From: Mycobacterium sp. 1164985.4
GTDB taxonomy: Bacteria > Actinomycetota > Actinomycetes > Mycobacteriales > Mycobacteriaceae
DNA length: 64,000 nucleotides
Reading direction: 5' to 3'
Assembly: GCF_001668575.1 (NCBI RefSeq)
Contig: NZ_LZMD01000058.1
Coordinates: 1-64,000 of the forward strand
Shown piece by piece: positions 25,762 through 35,545 of the stretch (position 1 is its first letter; every line of letters starts with the position of its first letter). The notes beneath the pieces are model-generated. The model was given only the letters and a program-made list of their open reading frames with translations. It was not told the DNA's origin and ran no database searches. A program made the translations under genes and the position numbers.

Positions 25762-27027
25762 ATGGCTCGCTTTCCCAAACCGCCAGAGGGAAGTTGGACA
25801 GAACACTATCCGGAACTGGGTACCGATCCCGTCTCCTACGAGGACTCCATCAGCCCGGAGTTCTATGAGAAGGAACGAAGGGCGATCTTCAAGCGCGCCT
25901 GGCTGAATGTCGGTCGCGTGGAACAGGTTCCGCGCAAGGGCAGCTACTTCACCAAAGAGATGAAGGTTGCCAACACCTCCATCATCGTGGTGCGGACCAC
26001 CTCCGGCGAGGTCAAGGCCTACCACAACATCTGCCGACACCGGGGCAACAAGCTGGTGTGGAACGACATGCCGCTGGAGGAGACCAGCGGGGTGTGCCGG
26101 CAGTTCACCTGCAAGTACCACGCCTGGCGCTACGACCTCGACGGCAACCTCACCTTCGTGCAACAGGAGGGTGAGTTCTTCAACCTCGACAAGAGCCGCT
26201 ACGGGCTGGTCCCGGTGCACTGTGAGGTGTGGGAAGGGTTCATCTTCGTCAACTTCGCCAAGGAACCCGAGCAGTCGCTGCGGGAGTTCCTCGGACCGAT
26301 GATCACGGATCTGGAGGGCTACCCCTTCGACAAGATGACGTCGCGGTTCTACTACCGCTCCGAGGTCAAGGCGAACTGGAAGCTCTACATGGACGCGTTC
26401 CAGGAGTTCTACCACGCACCGGTGCTGCACGCGAACCAGTCGCCGACCGCGTACTCGAAGGCCGCCGCCGAGGCTGGTTTCGAGGCGCCGCACTACCGGA
26501 TCGAGGGCCCGCACCGGCTGGTCAGCACCTCCGGCGTGCGCGCCTGGGAGATGGCCGACGAGATGCGCAAACCGATCGAGGACATCTGTCGCAGTGGTCT
26601 TTTCGGACCGTGGGACAAACCGGACCTGGGGGAGATGCCCGTCGGACTGAACCCCGCGAAATGCGATCCGTGGGGCCTCGATTCGTTCCAGCTCTTCCCG
26701 AACTTCGTCATCCTTTTCTGGGGCCAGGGCTGGTACCTGACGTATCACTATTGGCCGACGTCGTACAACACGCATGTGTTCGAGGGCACGGTGTATTTCC
26801 CGCAGCCGCGCACTCCCCGTGAACGCGTCGCGCAGGAACTGGCCGCGGTGTCGTTCAAGGAATACGGCCTACAGGACGCCAACACCTTGGAGGCCACGCA
26901 GTCGATGATCGAGTCGCGTGTGCTCGACGACTTCCTGCTCTGCGACCAGGAAGTGCTGATACGCCACCTGCACAAGGAGACCGCGGCATGGGTGGAGAGC
27001 TACGAACGCAAGACGGCGGTTGTCTGA
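25762..27027 (+). CDS. Rieske non-haem iron oxygenase, catalytic (alpha) subunit
   Basis: A 421-residue ring-hydroxylating-type oxygenase. The Rieske [2Fe-2S] ligands are Cys91-x-His93 (CRHRG) and Cys117-x2-His120 (CKYHAWRY). The mononuclear iron site is in DAFQEFYHAPVLH (Asp211, His218, His223), completed by a C-terminal Asp, probably in FLLCDQEVL. Length and spacing match alpha subunits of dioxygenases/monooxygenases. It is a close paralogue of the protein at 31054-32328. No canonical beta subunit follows; instead a small unfamiliar protein starts 1 bp after the stop. The electron donor is probably the reductase at 29219-30238. Confidence 0.93.
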   Translation: MARFPKPPEGSWTEHYPELGTDPVSYEDSISPEFYEKERRAIFKRAWLNVGRVEQVPRKGSYFTKEMKVANTSIIVVRTTSGEVKAYHNICRHRGNKLVWNDMPLEETSGVCRQFTCKYHAWRYDLDGNLTFVQQEGEFFNLDKSRYGLVPVHCEVWEGFIFVNFAKEPEQSLREFLGPMITDLEGYPFDKMTSRFYYRSEVKANWKLYMDAFQEFYHAPVLHANQSPTAYSKAAAEAGFEAPHYRIEGPHRLVSTSGVRAWEMADEMRKPIEDICRSGLFGPWDKPDLGEMPVGLNPAKCDPWGLDSFQLFPNFVILFWGQGWYLTYHYWPTSYNTHVFEGTVYFPQPRTPRERVAQELAAVSFKEYGLQDANTLEATQSMIESRVLDDFLLCDQEVLIRHLHKETAAWVESYERKTAVV

Positions 27028-27028
27028 G

Positions 27029-27366
27029 ATGACGACGACCGAAACCCATAAGCTGCCGCCCGAATTCGCTGACCTCGAACAGTTCTCGGACTGGTGCTTG
27101 GGTTCTGAGGCCGAGCGATACGAGAAGCGGCTCTCGTCGACGATGACCGAGATGCAGGCGTTTTACGACGCGATCACCGCGCGCGCCGAGGAGGCCCTCG
27201 CCTACTGCGACAAGTTCTCGCTCGACGACCTGCCCGAGGACGTGCTCAACCTGATGCACCTGCTGTATTCGATGATCCAGGTGTCCTTCCCGGTCGAGTG
27301 CTGGAAGCAGCCCAAGGTTCCCGATTCGGGCGCCACCACGCTGGACTGCGTTTCCGAACCGGTTCC

Positions 27367-27370
<4 letters not shown>
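27029..27370 (+). CDS. Small conserved partner of Rieske oxygenase (unknown family)
   Basis: A 113-residue protein, mostly helical by eye. It shares a clear pattern with the protein at 32331-32660: AERYEKRL / AERWATRL, FYDA, EEAL(A)YCDKF.LDDLPED, YSMI, and a C-terminal VSEPVP / VSSPVP. Both genes directly follow a Rieske alpha subunit. Ring-hydroxylating beta subunits are normally about 160-180 residues with a cystatin-like fold and look different. A structural or assembly role for the oxygenase is inferred. ATG 27029 is used; TTG 27020 is an alternative start. The stop overlaps the next GTG. Confidence 0.8.
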
Positions 27371-28624
<1,254 letters not shown>

Positions 28625-28632
<8 letters not shown>

Positions 28633-29107
28633 GCAGGCAAACCCAGATCTGGGTATGGAACTCGGCGACAACATCCTGTGGCATCTCAAACAGGCCTGGT
28701 ACTTCGCGCTTACGGCGGTCAACGACGCGGTCAGCCAACACGGCGTCAGCACCGCACAGATCGGTGTTCTGCGTCAGCTCGCCAACGAACCAGGGCTCTC
28801 CGGCGCGGAACTCGCGCGTCGCCTGTTGATCACCCCGCAGGGTGTGCAGCTCGCGGTCAAGGCTCTCGAACAGCGCGGGCTGGTCGAACGCAAACCCGAC
28901 CCACAACATGCGCGAATTTTGAAGGCCTATCTCACATCTGAAGGCCGCAAGGTCGCCGGCGCCGTCGTCAGCGACGCGATCGCAGCGCACGAGGCGGTGT
29001 TCGGCGTCCTCACGCAGGAGGAACAGCAGACATTGCGCGACCTGCTGGCCCGGGTGGTCGTCAAGGGCACCGGGCACACAATGGCCGACGATCACATCGG
29101 CGAGTGA
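28625..29107 (+). CDS. MarR-family transcriptional regulator
   Basis: A 160-residue winged-helix regulator. STAQIGVLRQLANEPGLSGA then ELARRLLITPQGVQLAVKAL and RGLVERKPDP are helix-turn-helix and wing. The GTG start overlaps the amidohydrolase stop by 8 bp. It closes the first Rieske operon and precedes a promoter gap (29108-29218) holding the 20-bp element CAATCGCAAGTACTTGATAC, also present inverted upstream of this operon, so it probably controls both Rieske units. MarR proteins usually bind short palindromes such as CAAGTACTTG. Confidence 0.9.
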
Positions 29108-29194
29108 ACCCCTCGAGCATCGCCGAAACCGATGTGGCTGCGGATCAACGGCAGGTCGGCGATCGTCACCCAGGCTCACCCTTACTGTTGAGAT

Positions 29195-29214
29195 CAATCG
29201 CAAGTACTTGATAC
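29195..29214 (+). promoter_or_regulatory. 20-bp element CAATCGCAAGTACTTGATAC upstream of ferredoxin reductase
   Basis: Ends 5 bp before the start of the reductase gene. It contains the perfect palindrome CAAGTACTTG (29201-29210) and matches the minus strand of 25669-25688 at 19 of 20 positions. Its closeness to the start codon suggests an operator or a leaderless-type promoter region. Confidence 0.7.
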
Positions 29215-29218
29215 TCTG

Positions 29219-30238
29219 ATGACGATGTCCGCCGAAGAGTTCGCGCCACTGCGCATCAAACGGGTGGTGCGCGAGACGAGCGACGCCGTGTCGCTGGTCC
29301 TCGATGTGCCGGCGGACTGCTCACACCGCTTCCGCTACAAGCCCGGTCAGTTCCTGACGCTGCAGGTGAACCTCGACGGCGACGCCCATCGGCGGTGCTA
29401 CTCAATGTCGTCGTTCCCGCACAACGGCAACGACCTGCAGATCACCGTCAAGCGCGATCCGGGCGGCCTGGTCTCGAACTGGCTTAACGACACCGCGAAA
29501 GTCGGCGCGGAGATCCACGCCGCGCCGCCCGACGGCCGGTTTCTGCTCGGCGAGACCGAGCGTGACATCGTCGCATTCGCCGGTGGCAGCGGTATCACCC
29601 CGATCTTCTCGCTGATCGGTTCGGCGTTGGTGAGCACGCGCCGGCGGATCAGGCTCTTCTACGCCAACCGCAGTCGCGACTCGGTGATCTTCGGCGAGGC
29701 GCTGACGACGCTCGCCGCCGCCAACCCCGAACGCCTGTCGGTCACCGGTCACTTCGACGATGAGACCGGCGTCGTCCAACCCGCCGCGGTCGAGGTATTC
29801 GCATCGTCGTGCGGCGACGTTGACTACTACATCTGCGGCCCCGGGCCGTTTATGGACACGGTGGAGAGCACCCTGTTGCGCACGGGCGTGCCCCGCGAAC
29901 GCCTGCACCTCGAGCGGTTTTCGGTGAACCCGGTGTCCAGTGAGGTCGCCGCCGCCACGGAGCAGACCGAAGAGGTGGTCATCGAACTCGATCGGGCGAC
30001 CACCACCGCTGCCTACCGCTCGGGCAACACACTGTTGCAGACGGCGCGGATGGCGGGTCTGCGTGCGCCGTCGTCGTGCGAGACGGGCTCGTGCGGAACG
30101 TGTATGGCGCGCATCGTGTCCGGAAGCGCCCGGATGCTGAACAACGACGCTCTGGATGACGACGAAGTGGCCGAAGGCTGGGTGCTGACGTGCCAGTCCC
30201 TGCCGACGAGCCGGACGGTCCACGTGGTCTATGAGTAG
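29219..30238 (+). CDS. Ferredoxin-type oxidoreductase (FAD, NAD, C-terminal [2Fe-2S]); KshB/HmpX-like
   Basis: A 339-residue electron-transfer flavoprotein of three domains. FAD domain: CYSMSSFP; NAD domain: AFAGGSGITPIFSLI, and YYICGPGPFMD; C-terminal plant-type ferredoxin: SSCETGSCGTCMARI with a later Cys in LTCQSLP. The order is the same as KshB, reductase of 3-ketosteroid 9-alpha-hydroxylase. It is the only such reductase in this part and likely passes electrons from NADH to one or both Rieske oxygenases. The predicted ATG at 29219 (MTMSAEEF) or the second ATG at 29225 are both plausible. Confidence 0.93.
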   Translation: MTMSAEEFAPLRIKRVVRETSDAVSLVLDVPADCSHRFRYKPGQFLTLQVNLDGDAHRRCYSMSSFPHNGNDLQITVKRDPGGLVSNWLNDTAKVGAEIHAAPPDGRFLLGETERDIVAFAGGSGITPIFSLIGSALVSTRRRIRLFYANRSRDSVIFGEALTTLAAANPERLSVTGHFDDETGVVQPAAVEVFASSCGDVDYYICGPGPFMDTVESTLLRTGVPRERLHLERFSVNPVSSEVAAATEQTEEVVIELDRATTTAAYRSGNTLLQTARMAGLRAPSSCETGSCGTCMARIVSGSARMLNNDALDDDEVAEGWVLTCQSLPTSRTVHVVYE

Positions 30239-30267
30239 AGGCGAGGTCGAGTGATGGGACGGATGCG

Positions 30268-31011
30268 ATGAGCCGCGTCGCGGTGGTGACCGGCGGTGCG
30301 TCGGGCATGGGGGAGGCGACGTGCCGCGAACTCGGTCGTCGCGGCCACAAGGTGGGCGTGCTCGACGTCAACGGCGAAGCGGCACAACGGGTCGCCGAAG
30401 AGCTGCGGTCCTCCGGCGTCACCGCGCTGGGAATCGCTGCCGACGTCAGCGACCGCACGGCCGTCGAGGAGGCGTTCGCGAAGGTGCGCAGCGAGTTGGG
30501 GCCGGTGCACATCCTGGTCACCAGCGCTGGGGCGGTGGACTGGGCGGCCTTCACCGACATCACACCGCAGGCGTGGCAGCGGTTGATCGACGTCAACCTC
30601 ACTGGGACGTTTCACTGCTGTCAGGTGGCGGTGACCGACATGCTCGAAGCGGGTTGGGGCCGCATCGTGATGATTTCGTCGTCCAGTGCGCAGCGGGGTT
30701 CGCCGAGGATGGCCCACTACGCCGCGTCCAAGGGGGCGCTGCTCTCGCTGACCAAATCGCTTGCGCGCGAGTACGGCCCGGCCGGCATCACGGTGAACAA
30801 CATCCCGCCGTCCGCCATCGAGACCCCAATGCAACATGCCGGTCAGGAGGCCGGACACCTACCGCCGAACGAGCAGATGGCGGCGACCGTTCCGCTCGGC
30901 CATCTCGGCACCGGTGACGACATCGCCGCGGCCGTCGGCTTCCTGTGCTCTGAGGAGGCCGGCTTCATCACCGGCCAGATTCTCGGCGTCAACGGCGGAT
31001 CGGTGCTGTGA
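30268..31011 (+). CDS. SDR-family oxidoreductase
   Basis: A 247-residue classical SDR. TGGASGMGEAT (nucleotide turn), VLDVNGEAAQ with Asp for NAD preference, SSSSAQRG and YAASKGALLSL (Tyr, Lys) and the C-terminal NGGSVL. Located between the reductase and the second Rieske alpha gene, it fits a dihydrodiol or hydroxysteroid dehydrogenase acting on the Rieske product. The catalytic tetrad is complete. Gap of 42 bp to the oxygenase. Confidence 0.9.
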   Translation: MSRVAVVTGGASGMGEATCRELGRRGHKVGVLDVNGEAAQRVAEELRSSGVTALGIAADVSDRTAVEEAFAKVRSELGPVHILVTSAGAVDWAAFTDITPQAWQRLIDVNLTGTFHCCQVAVTDMLEAGWGRIVMISSSSAQRGSPRMAHYAASKGALLSLTKSLAREYGPAGITVNNIPPSAIETPMQHAGQEAGHLPPNEQMAATVPLGHLGTGDDIAAAVGFLCSEEAGFITGQILGVNGGSVL

Positions 31012-31053
31012 TGACCGGCCCGCTTCCCGCACACCAACGACACGGAGGTTCTC

Positions 31054-32328
31054 ATGGCTACTAAGTGGCCCAAGCCGGCCGAGGGCAGCTGGACGGAGCA
31101 CTATCCCGAGCTGGGAACCGGACCCGTCTCGTTCCGCGACTCGATCTCACCGGAGTTCTACGACCTCGAATGTGAAGCAGTCTTCAAACGCGCCTGGCTC
31201 AACGTCGCGCGTGTGGAGGAGCTGCCTCGGGCCGGAAGTTACCTGACCAAGGAGATCGACGCGGCCAAGACGTCGGTGATCGTGGTGCGGGGTAAGGATC
31301 AACAGATCCGCGCGTTCTACAACATCTGCCGCCACCGCGGAAACAAGTTGGTGTGGAACGACTTTCCCAGGGAAGAGGTGAAGGGCACGTGCCGGCAGTT
31401 CACCTGTAAGTACCACGGGTGGCGCTACGACCTCAAGGGTGACCTGACGTTCGTTCAGCAGGAGGGCGAGTTCTTCGGCCTCGACCACGAGCGGCACGGG
31501 TTGAAGCCGGTGCAGTGCGACGTCTGGAACGGGTTCATCTTCATCAACTTCGACCCCGAACCGCGGTGGACCCTGCGCGAGTTCCTCGGGCCGATGATCA
31601 CCAAGCTCGACGACTATCCGTTCGAATTGATGACGGAGCGCTACGAATTCGAGGCGCAGAACAACAGCAACTGGAAGATCTTCGCTGACGCGTTCCAGGA
31701 GTACTACCACGTTCCGTCGCTGCATTCCCAGCAGGTCCCCAGCGCGGTGCGCCAACCGAACGCCACCTTCGAATGCGGTCACTTCCAGATCGACGGACCG
31801 CACCGGTTGGTGTCGACGGCGGGCACCCGCCGGTGGCTGCTCGCTCCGGAGTACATGTATCCGGTCGAGCGGATCACGCGCAGCGGACTCGTCGGCCCGT
31901 GGCGGACTCCGGAGACGCATGAGTCGGCCGGGCTCAACCCCGGCGGCATCGAACCCTGGGGCATCACCAACTTCCAGATCTTCCCGAACCTTGAGATCCT
32001 GATCTACCACGGCTGGTACCTGCTGTACAGGTACTGGCCGACGTCACACAACACCCACAAGTTCGAGGCCTACAACGCATTTCACCCCGCCCGCACGGTG
32101 CGCGAGCGCATCGAGCACGAGGTGGCCTCGGTGGTGCTCAAGGAGTTCGCGCTGCAGGACGCCGGAATGCTCGGTGGCACCCAGGCGGCGCTGGAGTACG
32201 GCCTGGGTGAACCGATAGTCGACGATTACCCGCTCAGCGACCAGGAGATCCTGGTGCGCCATCTGCACCACGAGGCCGTCACGTGGGTCGAGGAATACAA
32301 AGCCGAGCGCAGTCCGGTGGGGGTGTGA
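31054..32328 (+). CDS. Rieske non-haem iron oxygenase, catalytic (alpha) subunit
   Basis: A 424-residue paralogue of the protein at 25762-27027 with the same start (KPAEGSWTEHYPELGT). Rieske ligands Cys92/His94 and Cys118/His121; iron motif DAFQEYYHVPSLH. The C-terminal YPLSDQEILVRHLHHE matches its paralogue. Differences cluster between the iron motif and about residue 300, the pocket region, so the two oxygenases probably hydroxylate different positions or substrates. Followed 2 bp later by the small partner gene. Confidence 0.93.
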   Translation: MATKWPKPAEGSWTEHYPELGTGPVSFRDSISPEFYDLECEAVFKRAWLNVARVEELPRAGSYLTKEIDAAKTSVIVVRGKDQQIRAFYNICRHRGNKLVWNDFPREEVKGTCRQFTCKYHGWRYDLKGDLTFVQQEGEFFGLDHERHGLKPVQCDVWNGFIFINFDPEPRWTLREFLGPMITKLDDYPFELMTERYEFEAQNNSNWKIFADAFQEYYHVPSLHSQQVPSAVRQPNATFECGHFQIDGPHRLVSTAGTRRWLLAPEYMYPVERITRSGLVGPWRTPETHESAGLNPGGIEPWGITNFQIFPNLEILIYHGWYLLYRYWPTSHNTHKFEAYNAFHPARTVRERIEHEVASVVLKEFALQDAGMLGGTQAALEYGLGEPIVDDYPLSDQEILVRHLHHEAVTWVEEYKAERSPVGV

Positions 32329-32330
32329 GC

Positions 32331-32660
32331 ATGACCCGTCTGCCCAGTGCGTTCGCGGAATTCGAGCCGTTCGCCGAAAAGTGGTGCCTGCCAACCGAAG
32401 CCGAGCGGTGGGCGACCCGGCTGGCCACGCCCATGCCGGAGATCCGCGAGTTCTACGACGCTTTCACGCCGCGCTTCGAGGAAGCGATCGACTACTGCGA
32501 CAAGTTTCCCCTCGACGATCTGCCCGAGGACGCGCTGAACCTGCTGTACCTCATCTATTCGATGATCATGGTGTCGATGGCCGTCGAGGTCTTCGGTACG
32601 CAGAAGCCCACCGACTCGGCCGATGCCGAGATGCACCGTGTCAGCTCGCCGGTGCCGTGA
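32331..32660 (+). CDS. Small conserved partner of Rieske oxygenase (unknown family), second copy
   Basis: A 109-residue protein related to that at 27029-27370: EPFAEKWCLPTEAERWATRL, EEAIDYCDKF, LDDLPEDALNLLYLIYSMI and VSSPVP at the end. ATG 32331 directly follows the oxygenase stop. Two independent Rieske genes each with this partner is strong evidence of joint function. A helical adaptor, chaperone or subunit is inferred; no known domain is recognised. Confidence 0.8.
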   Translation: MTRLPSAFAEFEPFAEKWCLPTEAERWATRLATPMPEIREFYDAFTPRFEEAIDYCDKFPLDDLPEDALNLLYLIYSMIMVSMAVEVFGTQKPTDSADAEMHRVSSPVP

Positions 32661-32679
32661 CGACAAGGACAGGACGAGC

Positions 32680-33525
32680 ATGACAGTGCTGACGATCAAC
32701 AAGCTCACCGCATCGGTCGGCGCGGAGGTGACCGGCCTCGACTCCGATGCGCTGGCCAACGACGACGCGCTGGGCGCCGCGATCCTCGATGCGTTGGAGG
32801 ACAACGGCGTTCTGGTGTTTCCCGGTCTCGGGCTGACGCCGGACGCGCAGGTGGCATTCTGCCGACGCCTCGGCGAGATCGACCACTCGTCGGACGGCCA
32901 TCATCCGGTCGCCGGGATCTACCCGGTGACGCTCGACAAGTCGAAGAACGCCTCGGCGGACTATCTGCGGGCGACGTTCGACTGGCACATCGACGGATGC
33001 ACGCCCACCAACGACGAGTGCCCGCAGAAGGCGACGGTGCTGTCGGCCAAGCAGGTGGCCGAGACCGGCGGGGAGACGGAGTTCGCGAACTCGTACGCGG
33101 CCTACGAGGCCTTCAGTGACGAGGAGAAGCAGCGCTTCGGATCGCTGCGGGTGGTGCACTCGCTCGAGGCGTCGCAGCGCCGGGTGACCCCCGATCCGTC
33201 GCCGGAACTGGTGGCCAGATGGCGGTCGCGGCCCACCCACGAACACCCCCTGGTGTGGACGCACCGCAGCGGCCGCAAGTCGCTGGTGTTGGGTGCCTCG
33301 GCGGACTACGTCGTCGGCATGGACCTCGACGAAGGCCGGGCGCTTCTGGCCGACCTGCTCGACCGCGCCACGCAGCCTCACTTGGTCTACAACCATCGGT
33401 GGTCCGTCGGCGACACCGTCATCTGGGACAACAACGGGGTGCTGCACCGCGCCGCGCCGTATGACCCGGACTCGCCGCGCGAGATGCTGCGCACGACGGT
33501 GCTGGGCGACGAGCCGATCCAGTGA
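32680..33525 (+). CDS. TauD/TfdA-family Fe(II)/2-oxoglutarate dioxygenase
   Basis: A 281-residue alpha-ketoglutarate-dependent dioxygenase. The facial triad is in WHIDG (His103, Asp105) and VLHRA (His256); the Arg for 2-oxoglutarate is likely in REMLRTTVLG. GAEVTGLD at the N-terminus is typical. It ends the second Rieske operon, 20 bp after the small partner gene. Such enzymes hydroxylate or desaturate small acids or ring substrates; here it may attack the same degradation intermediate. ATG 32680 follows AGGACG. Confidence 0.9.
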   Translation: MTVLTINKLTASVGAEVTGLDSDALANDDALGAAILDALEDNGVLVFPGLGLTPDAQVAFCRRLGEIDHSSDGHHPVAGIYPVTLDKSKNASADYLRATFDWHIDGCTPTNDECPQKATVLSAKQVAETGGETEFANSYAAYEAFSDEEKQRFGSLRVVHSLEASQRRVTPDPSPELVARWRSRPTHEHPLVWTHRSGRKSLVLGASADYVVGMDLDEGRALLADLLDRATQPHLVYNHRWSVGDTVIWDNNGVLHRAAPYDPDSPREMLRTTVLGDEPIQ

Positions 33526-33578
33526 GTGATTTCGGTGCACTGCTGATCGCTGTGCGATTGGTAGCGCACCGAAGTCGC
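33526..33578. repeat. Intergenic hairpin repeat (copy 2 of 2)
   Basis: TTTCGGTGC...GCGCACCGAAGT arms, related to 6191-6243 (shared GATTTnGGTGC and TGGTAGCGCACCGAA). Located right after the TauD-like stop, as copy 1 lies right after a stop; a terminator role or mobile palindrome is possible. Confidence 0.55.
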
Positions 33579-33631
33579 CGGCTCGCGCGTTGACGGCGAC
33601 GTGCCACTATGGAAATCTGATACCCGGATAT

Positions 33632-33646
33632 GAGAATCACGTTCTC
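33632..33646. promoter_or_regulatory. GAGAAT-CAC-GTTCTC palindrome upstream of P450
   Basis: Arms GAGAA/TTCTC around five bases, 30 bp before the P450 ATG. Same arm and spacing as GAGAATGTTATTCTC at 50217-50231, so the two operons may share a regulator. Confidence 0.55.
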
Positions 33647-33676
33647 GTCTGCTGAGATCGTCGAAACGGAGGGCGC

Positions 33677-34978
33677 ATGACCGAGGACCTCACCGAGGAC
33701 ATGACCAGGGTCGACTTCTTCCGGGACGGGCGCCTGACCGCCGACCCGTACCCGTTCTACGAGGCGCTGCGCAACAAGTGCCCGGTGACCCGCGAGGACC
33801 ACTACGGCGTCACGATGGTGACCGGTTGGCAGGAGGCCGTCGACGTCTACAACGACGCCGAGACGTTCTCCTCGTGCATCTCGGTGACCGGCCCGTTCCC
33901 GGGCTTCCCCGTGCCGCTGGAAGGCGACGACGTCACCGAGATCATCAAGGAGCATCGCGACGAGATCCCGTTCAGCGATCAGCTGCCGACGCTCGACCCG
34001 CCGACGCACACCAACCACCGGGCCCTGCTGATGCGGCTGATCACGCCGAAGCGCCTCAAGGAGAACGAGGACGCGATGTGGCAGCTCGCCGACGACATCC
34101 TCGACGACTTCCTCGCGCCGGGACAGGGCGAGTTCATCACCGGCTTCGCCGCGCCGTTCACGCTGCGGGTGATCGCCGACCTGCTCGGCGTCCCCGAGGA
34201 GGACCGCCCGGAGTTGCTCGAGCGGCTCGCCCGCGGCACGCACGGCAGCGGTCTGGGCAATGCCGACAAGACGTTGGCCAAGACGCCGCTGGAGTACCTC
34301 TACGACGTGTTCGCCGAGTACGTCGAGGACCGCAGGCGTGAGCCGCGCGACGACGTGTTGACGGGGCTGGCCACCGCGTCGTTCCCGGACGGCACGACAC
34401 CAGAGGTGGGTGACGTCGTGCGAGTGGCCACCAATGTCTTCTCGGCCGGCCAGGAGACCACGGTGCGACTGCTGTCGACCGCGTTGAAGGTGCTCGGGGA
34501 CCGGCCGGACATTCAGCGACAGCTGCGCGACGACCGCAGCCTGCTCCCGAACTTCATCGAGGAGTGCCTACGCATCGAGAGCCCGGTCAAGGGTGACTTT
34601 CGGCTGTCGCGGGTGCCCACGACCGTCGGCGACCAACAACTCGCCGCCGGATGCACGGTCATGGTGATCAACGGTGCCGCGAACCGCGATCCGCGTCGGT
34701 TCGAGGATCCGGACACGTTCGACCCCGAGCGCAAGAACGCCCGCCAGCATCTGGCGTTCGGGCGCGGTATCCACAGCTGCCCGGGAGCGCCGTTGGCGCG
34801 GGCGGAGACGCGGGTCGGACTGGAGCGACTGTTGGACCGCACCACCGACATTCGCATCAGCGAGGCCCAGCACGGTCCGCCGGGGGAGCGTCGCTACAAC
34901 TACATTCCGACCTACATCCTGCGCGGGTTGACCGAGCTGCATCTGGAGTTCGACGTTATTTCGGGTGATGCCCGATGA
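33677..34978 (+). CDS. Cytochrome P450
   Basis: A 433-residue P450: haem loop FGRGIHSCPGAPLARAE (Cys368), ExxR in IEECLRIESP, and I-helix SAGQETTVRLL. Paralogue of the P450 at 8887-10170 by matching LITPKRLKENEDAMWQL. Unlike that gene, it is followed 4 bp inside its end by a ferredoxin gene (overlap), its likely electron donor. ATG 33677 follows GGAGGG. Its promoter gap contains the GAGAA-N5-TTCTC palindrome. Substrate is not evident. Confidence 0.95.
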   Translation: MTEDLTEDMTRVDFFRDGRLTADPYPFYEALRNKCPVTREDHYGVTMVTGWQEAVDVYNDAETFSSCISVTGPFPGFPVPLEGDDVTEIIKEHRDEIPFSDQLPTLDPPTHTNHRALLMRLITPKRLKENEDAMWQLADDILDDFLAPGQGEFITGFAAPFTLRVIADLLGVPEEDRPELLERLARGTHGSGLGNADKTLAKTPLEYLYDVFAEYVEDRRREPRDDVLTGLATASFPDGTTPEVGDVVRVATNVFSAGQETTVRLLSTALKVLGDRPDIQRQLRDDRSLLPNFIEECLRIESPVKGDFRLSRVPTTVGDQQLAAGCTVMVINGAANRDPRRFEDPDTFDPERKNARQHLAFGRGIHSCPGAPLARAETRVGLERLLDRTTDIRISEAQHGPPGERRYNYIPTYILRGLTELHLEFDVISGDAR

Positions 34979-35166
34979 AGGTCACCGTCGACGAAGACCG
35001 CTGTGCGGGCCACGGGATGTGCCTGACGTTGTGCCCCGAGGTGTTCGAGCTCAACGACGACGGCTGGGCGGTCGCGAACCCCGAAGAGGTGCCGACCGAA
35101 CTGGAATCGGCGGCGCGCGACGCGATCGCTAACTGCCCCGAGCGCGCAATTCGCGAAATCGACTGA
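34975..35166 (+). CDS. Small ferredoxin ([3Fe-4S] or variant), P450 partner
   Basis: A 63-residue ferredoxin with CAGHGMCLTLCPE and a later NCPERAI. The CxxHxxC...CP pattern is that of mycobacterial P450 ferredoxins; the variable central residue is His here. An extra Cys at the fourth place of the first motif could allow a [4Fe-4S] cluster. Overlaps the P450 stop by 4 bp, so it is translated with it and is its expected electron carrier. Confidence 0.93.
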   Translation: MKVTVDEDRCAGHGMCLTLCPEVFELNDDGWAVANPEEVPTELESAARDAIANCPERAIREID

Positions 35167-35183
35167 CAAAGAAGGAGACTCGA

Positions 35184-35471
35184 ATGGCGAAGGCGTACAT
35201 CCTCATCACCGAGGACGTCAAGGATCCCGAGGGGATGGCGGAGTACGGCAAGGTGGCCAGCCAGACGATGGCCAGCGCGAACCTGCTGGCGTTCGACCAG
35301 AAGGCCGAGGTGATCGAGGGCACGTGGCACGGCACGCAGACCGTGCTGCTCGAGTTCGAGTCCGAAGAGGCGGCCAAGGCTTGGTATTACTCCGACGAGT
35401 ACCAGGCCGCCGCGAAGCTGCGTCAGGCCGCCGCCGACTGCAACGGCGTCATCCTGCACGGCCTGGGCTAA
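35184..35471 (+). CDS. DUF1330-family protein
   Basis: A 95-residue ferredoxin-like-fold protein: AYILITEDVKDPEGMAEYGK, then TWHGTQTVLLEFESEEAAKA and WYYSDEYQAAAKLRQ, matching the DUF1330 pattern. Function unknown. It lies 17 bp after the ferredoxin behind AAGGAG, in the P450-ferredoxin operon. A dimeric-barrel accessory role in lipid metabolism is speculation. Confidence 0.8.
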   Translation: MAKAYILITEDVKDPEGMAEYGKVASQTMASANLLAFDQKAEVIEGTWHGTQTVLLEFESEEAAKAWYYSDEYQAAAKLRQAAADCNGVILHGLG

Positions 35472-35482
35472 ACCCCTCTTCC

Positions 35483-35545
35483 GCGAGCAGACGTAAACCT
35501 GCCGCCTTTTCGCGATTTTTTGGGCAGTTATACGTCTGCTCACGC
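35483..35545. repeat. GCGAGCAGACG palindromic repeat (copy 2 of 4)
   Basis: GCGAGCAGACGTA pairs with TACGTCTGCTCaCGC; inner CTGCC/GGCAG arms are kept. The right arm contains an extra base that makes TCA (TGA on the minus strand), which is the stop codon of the DUF559 gene at 35540-35542. Confidence 0.85.
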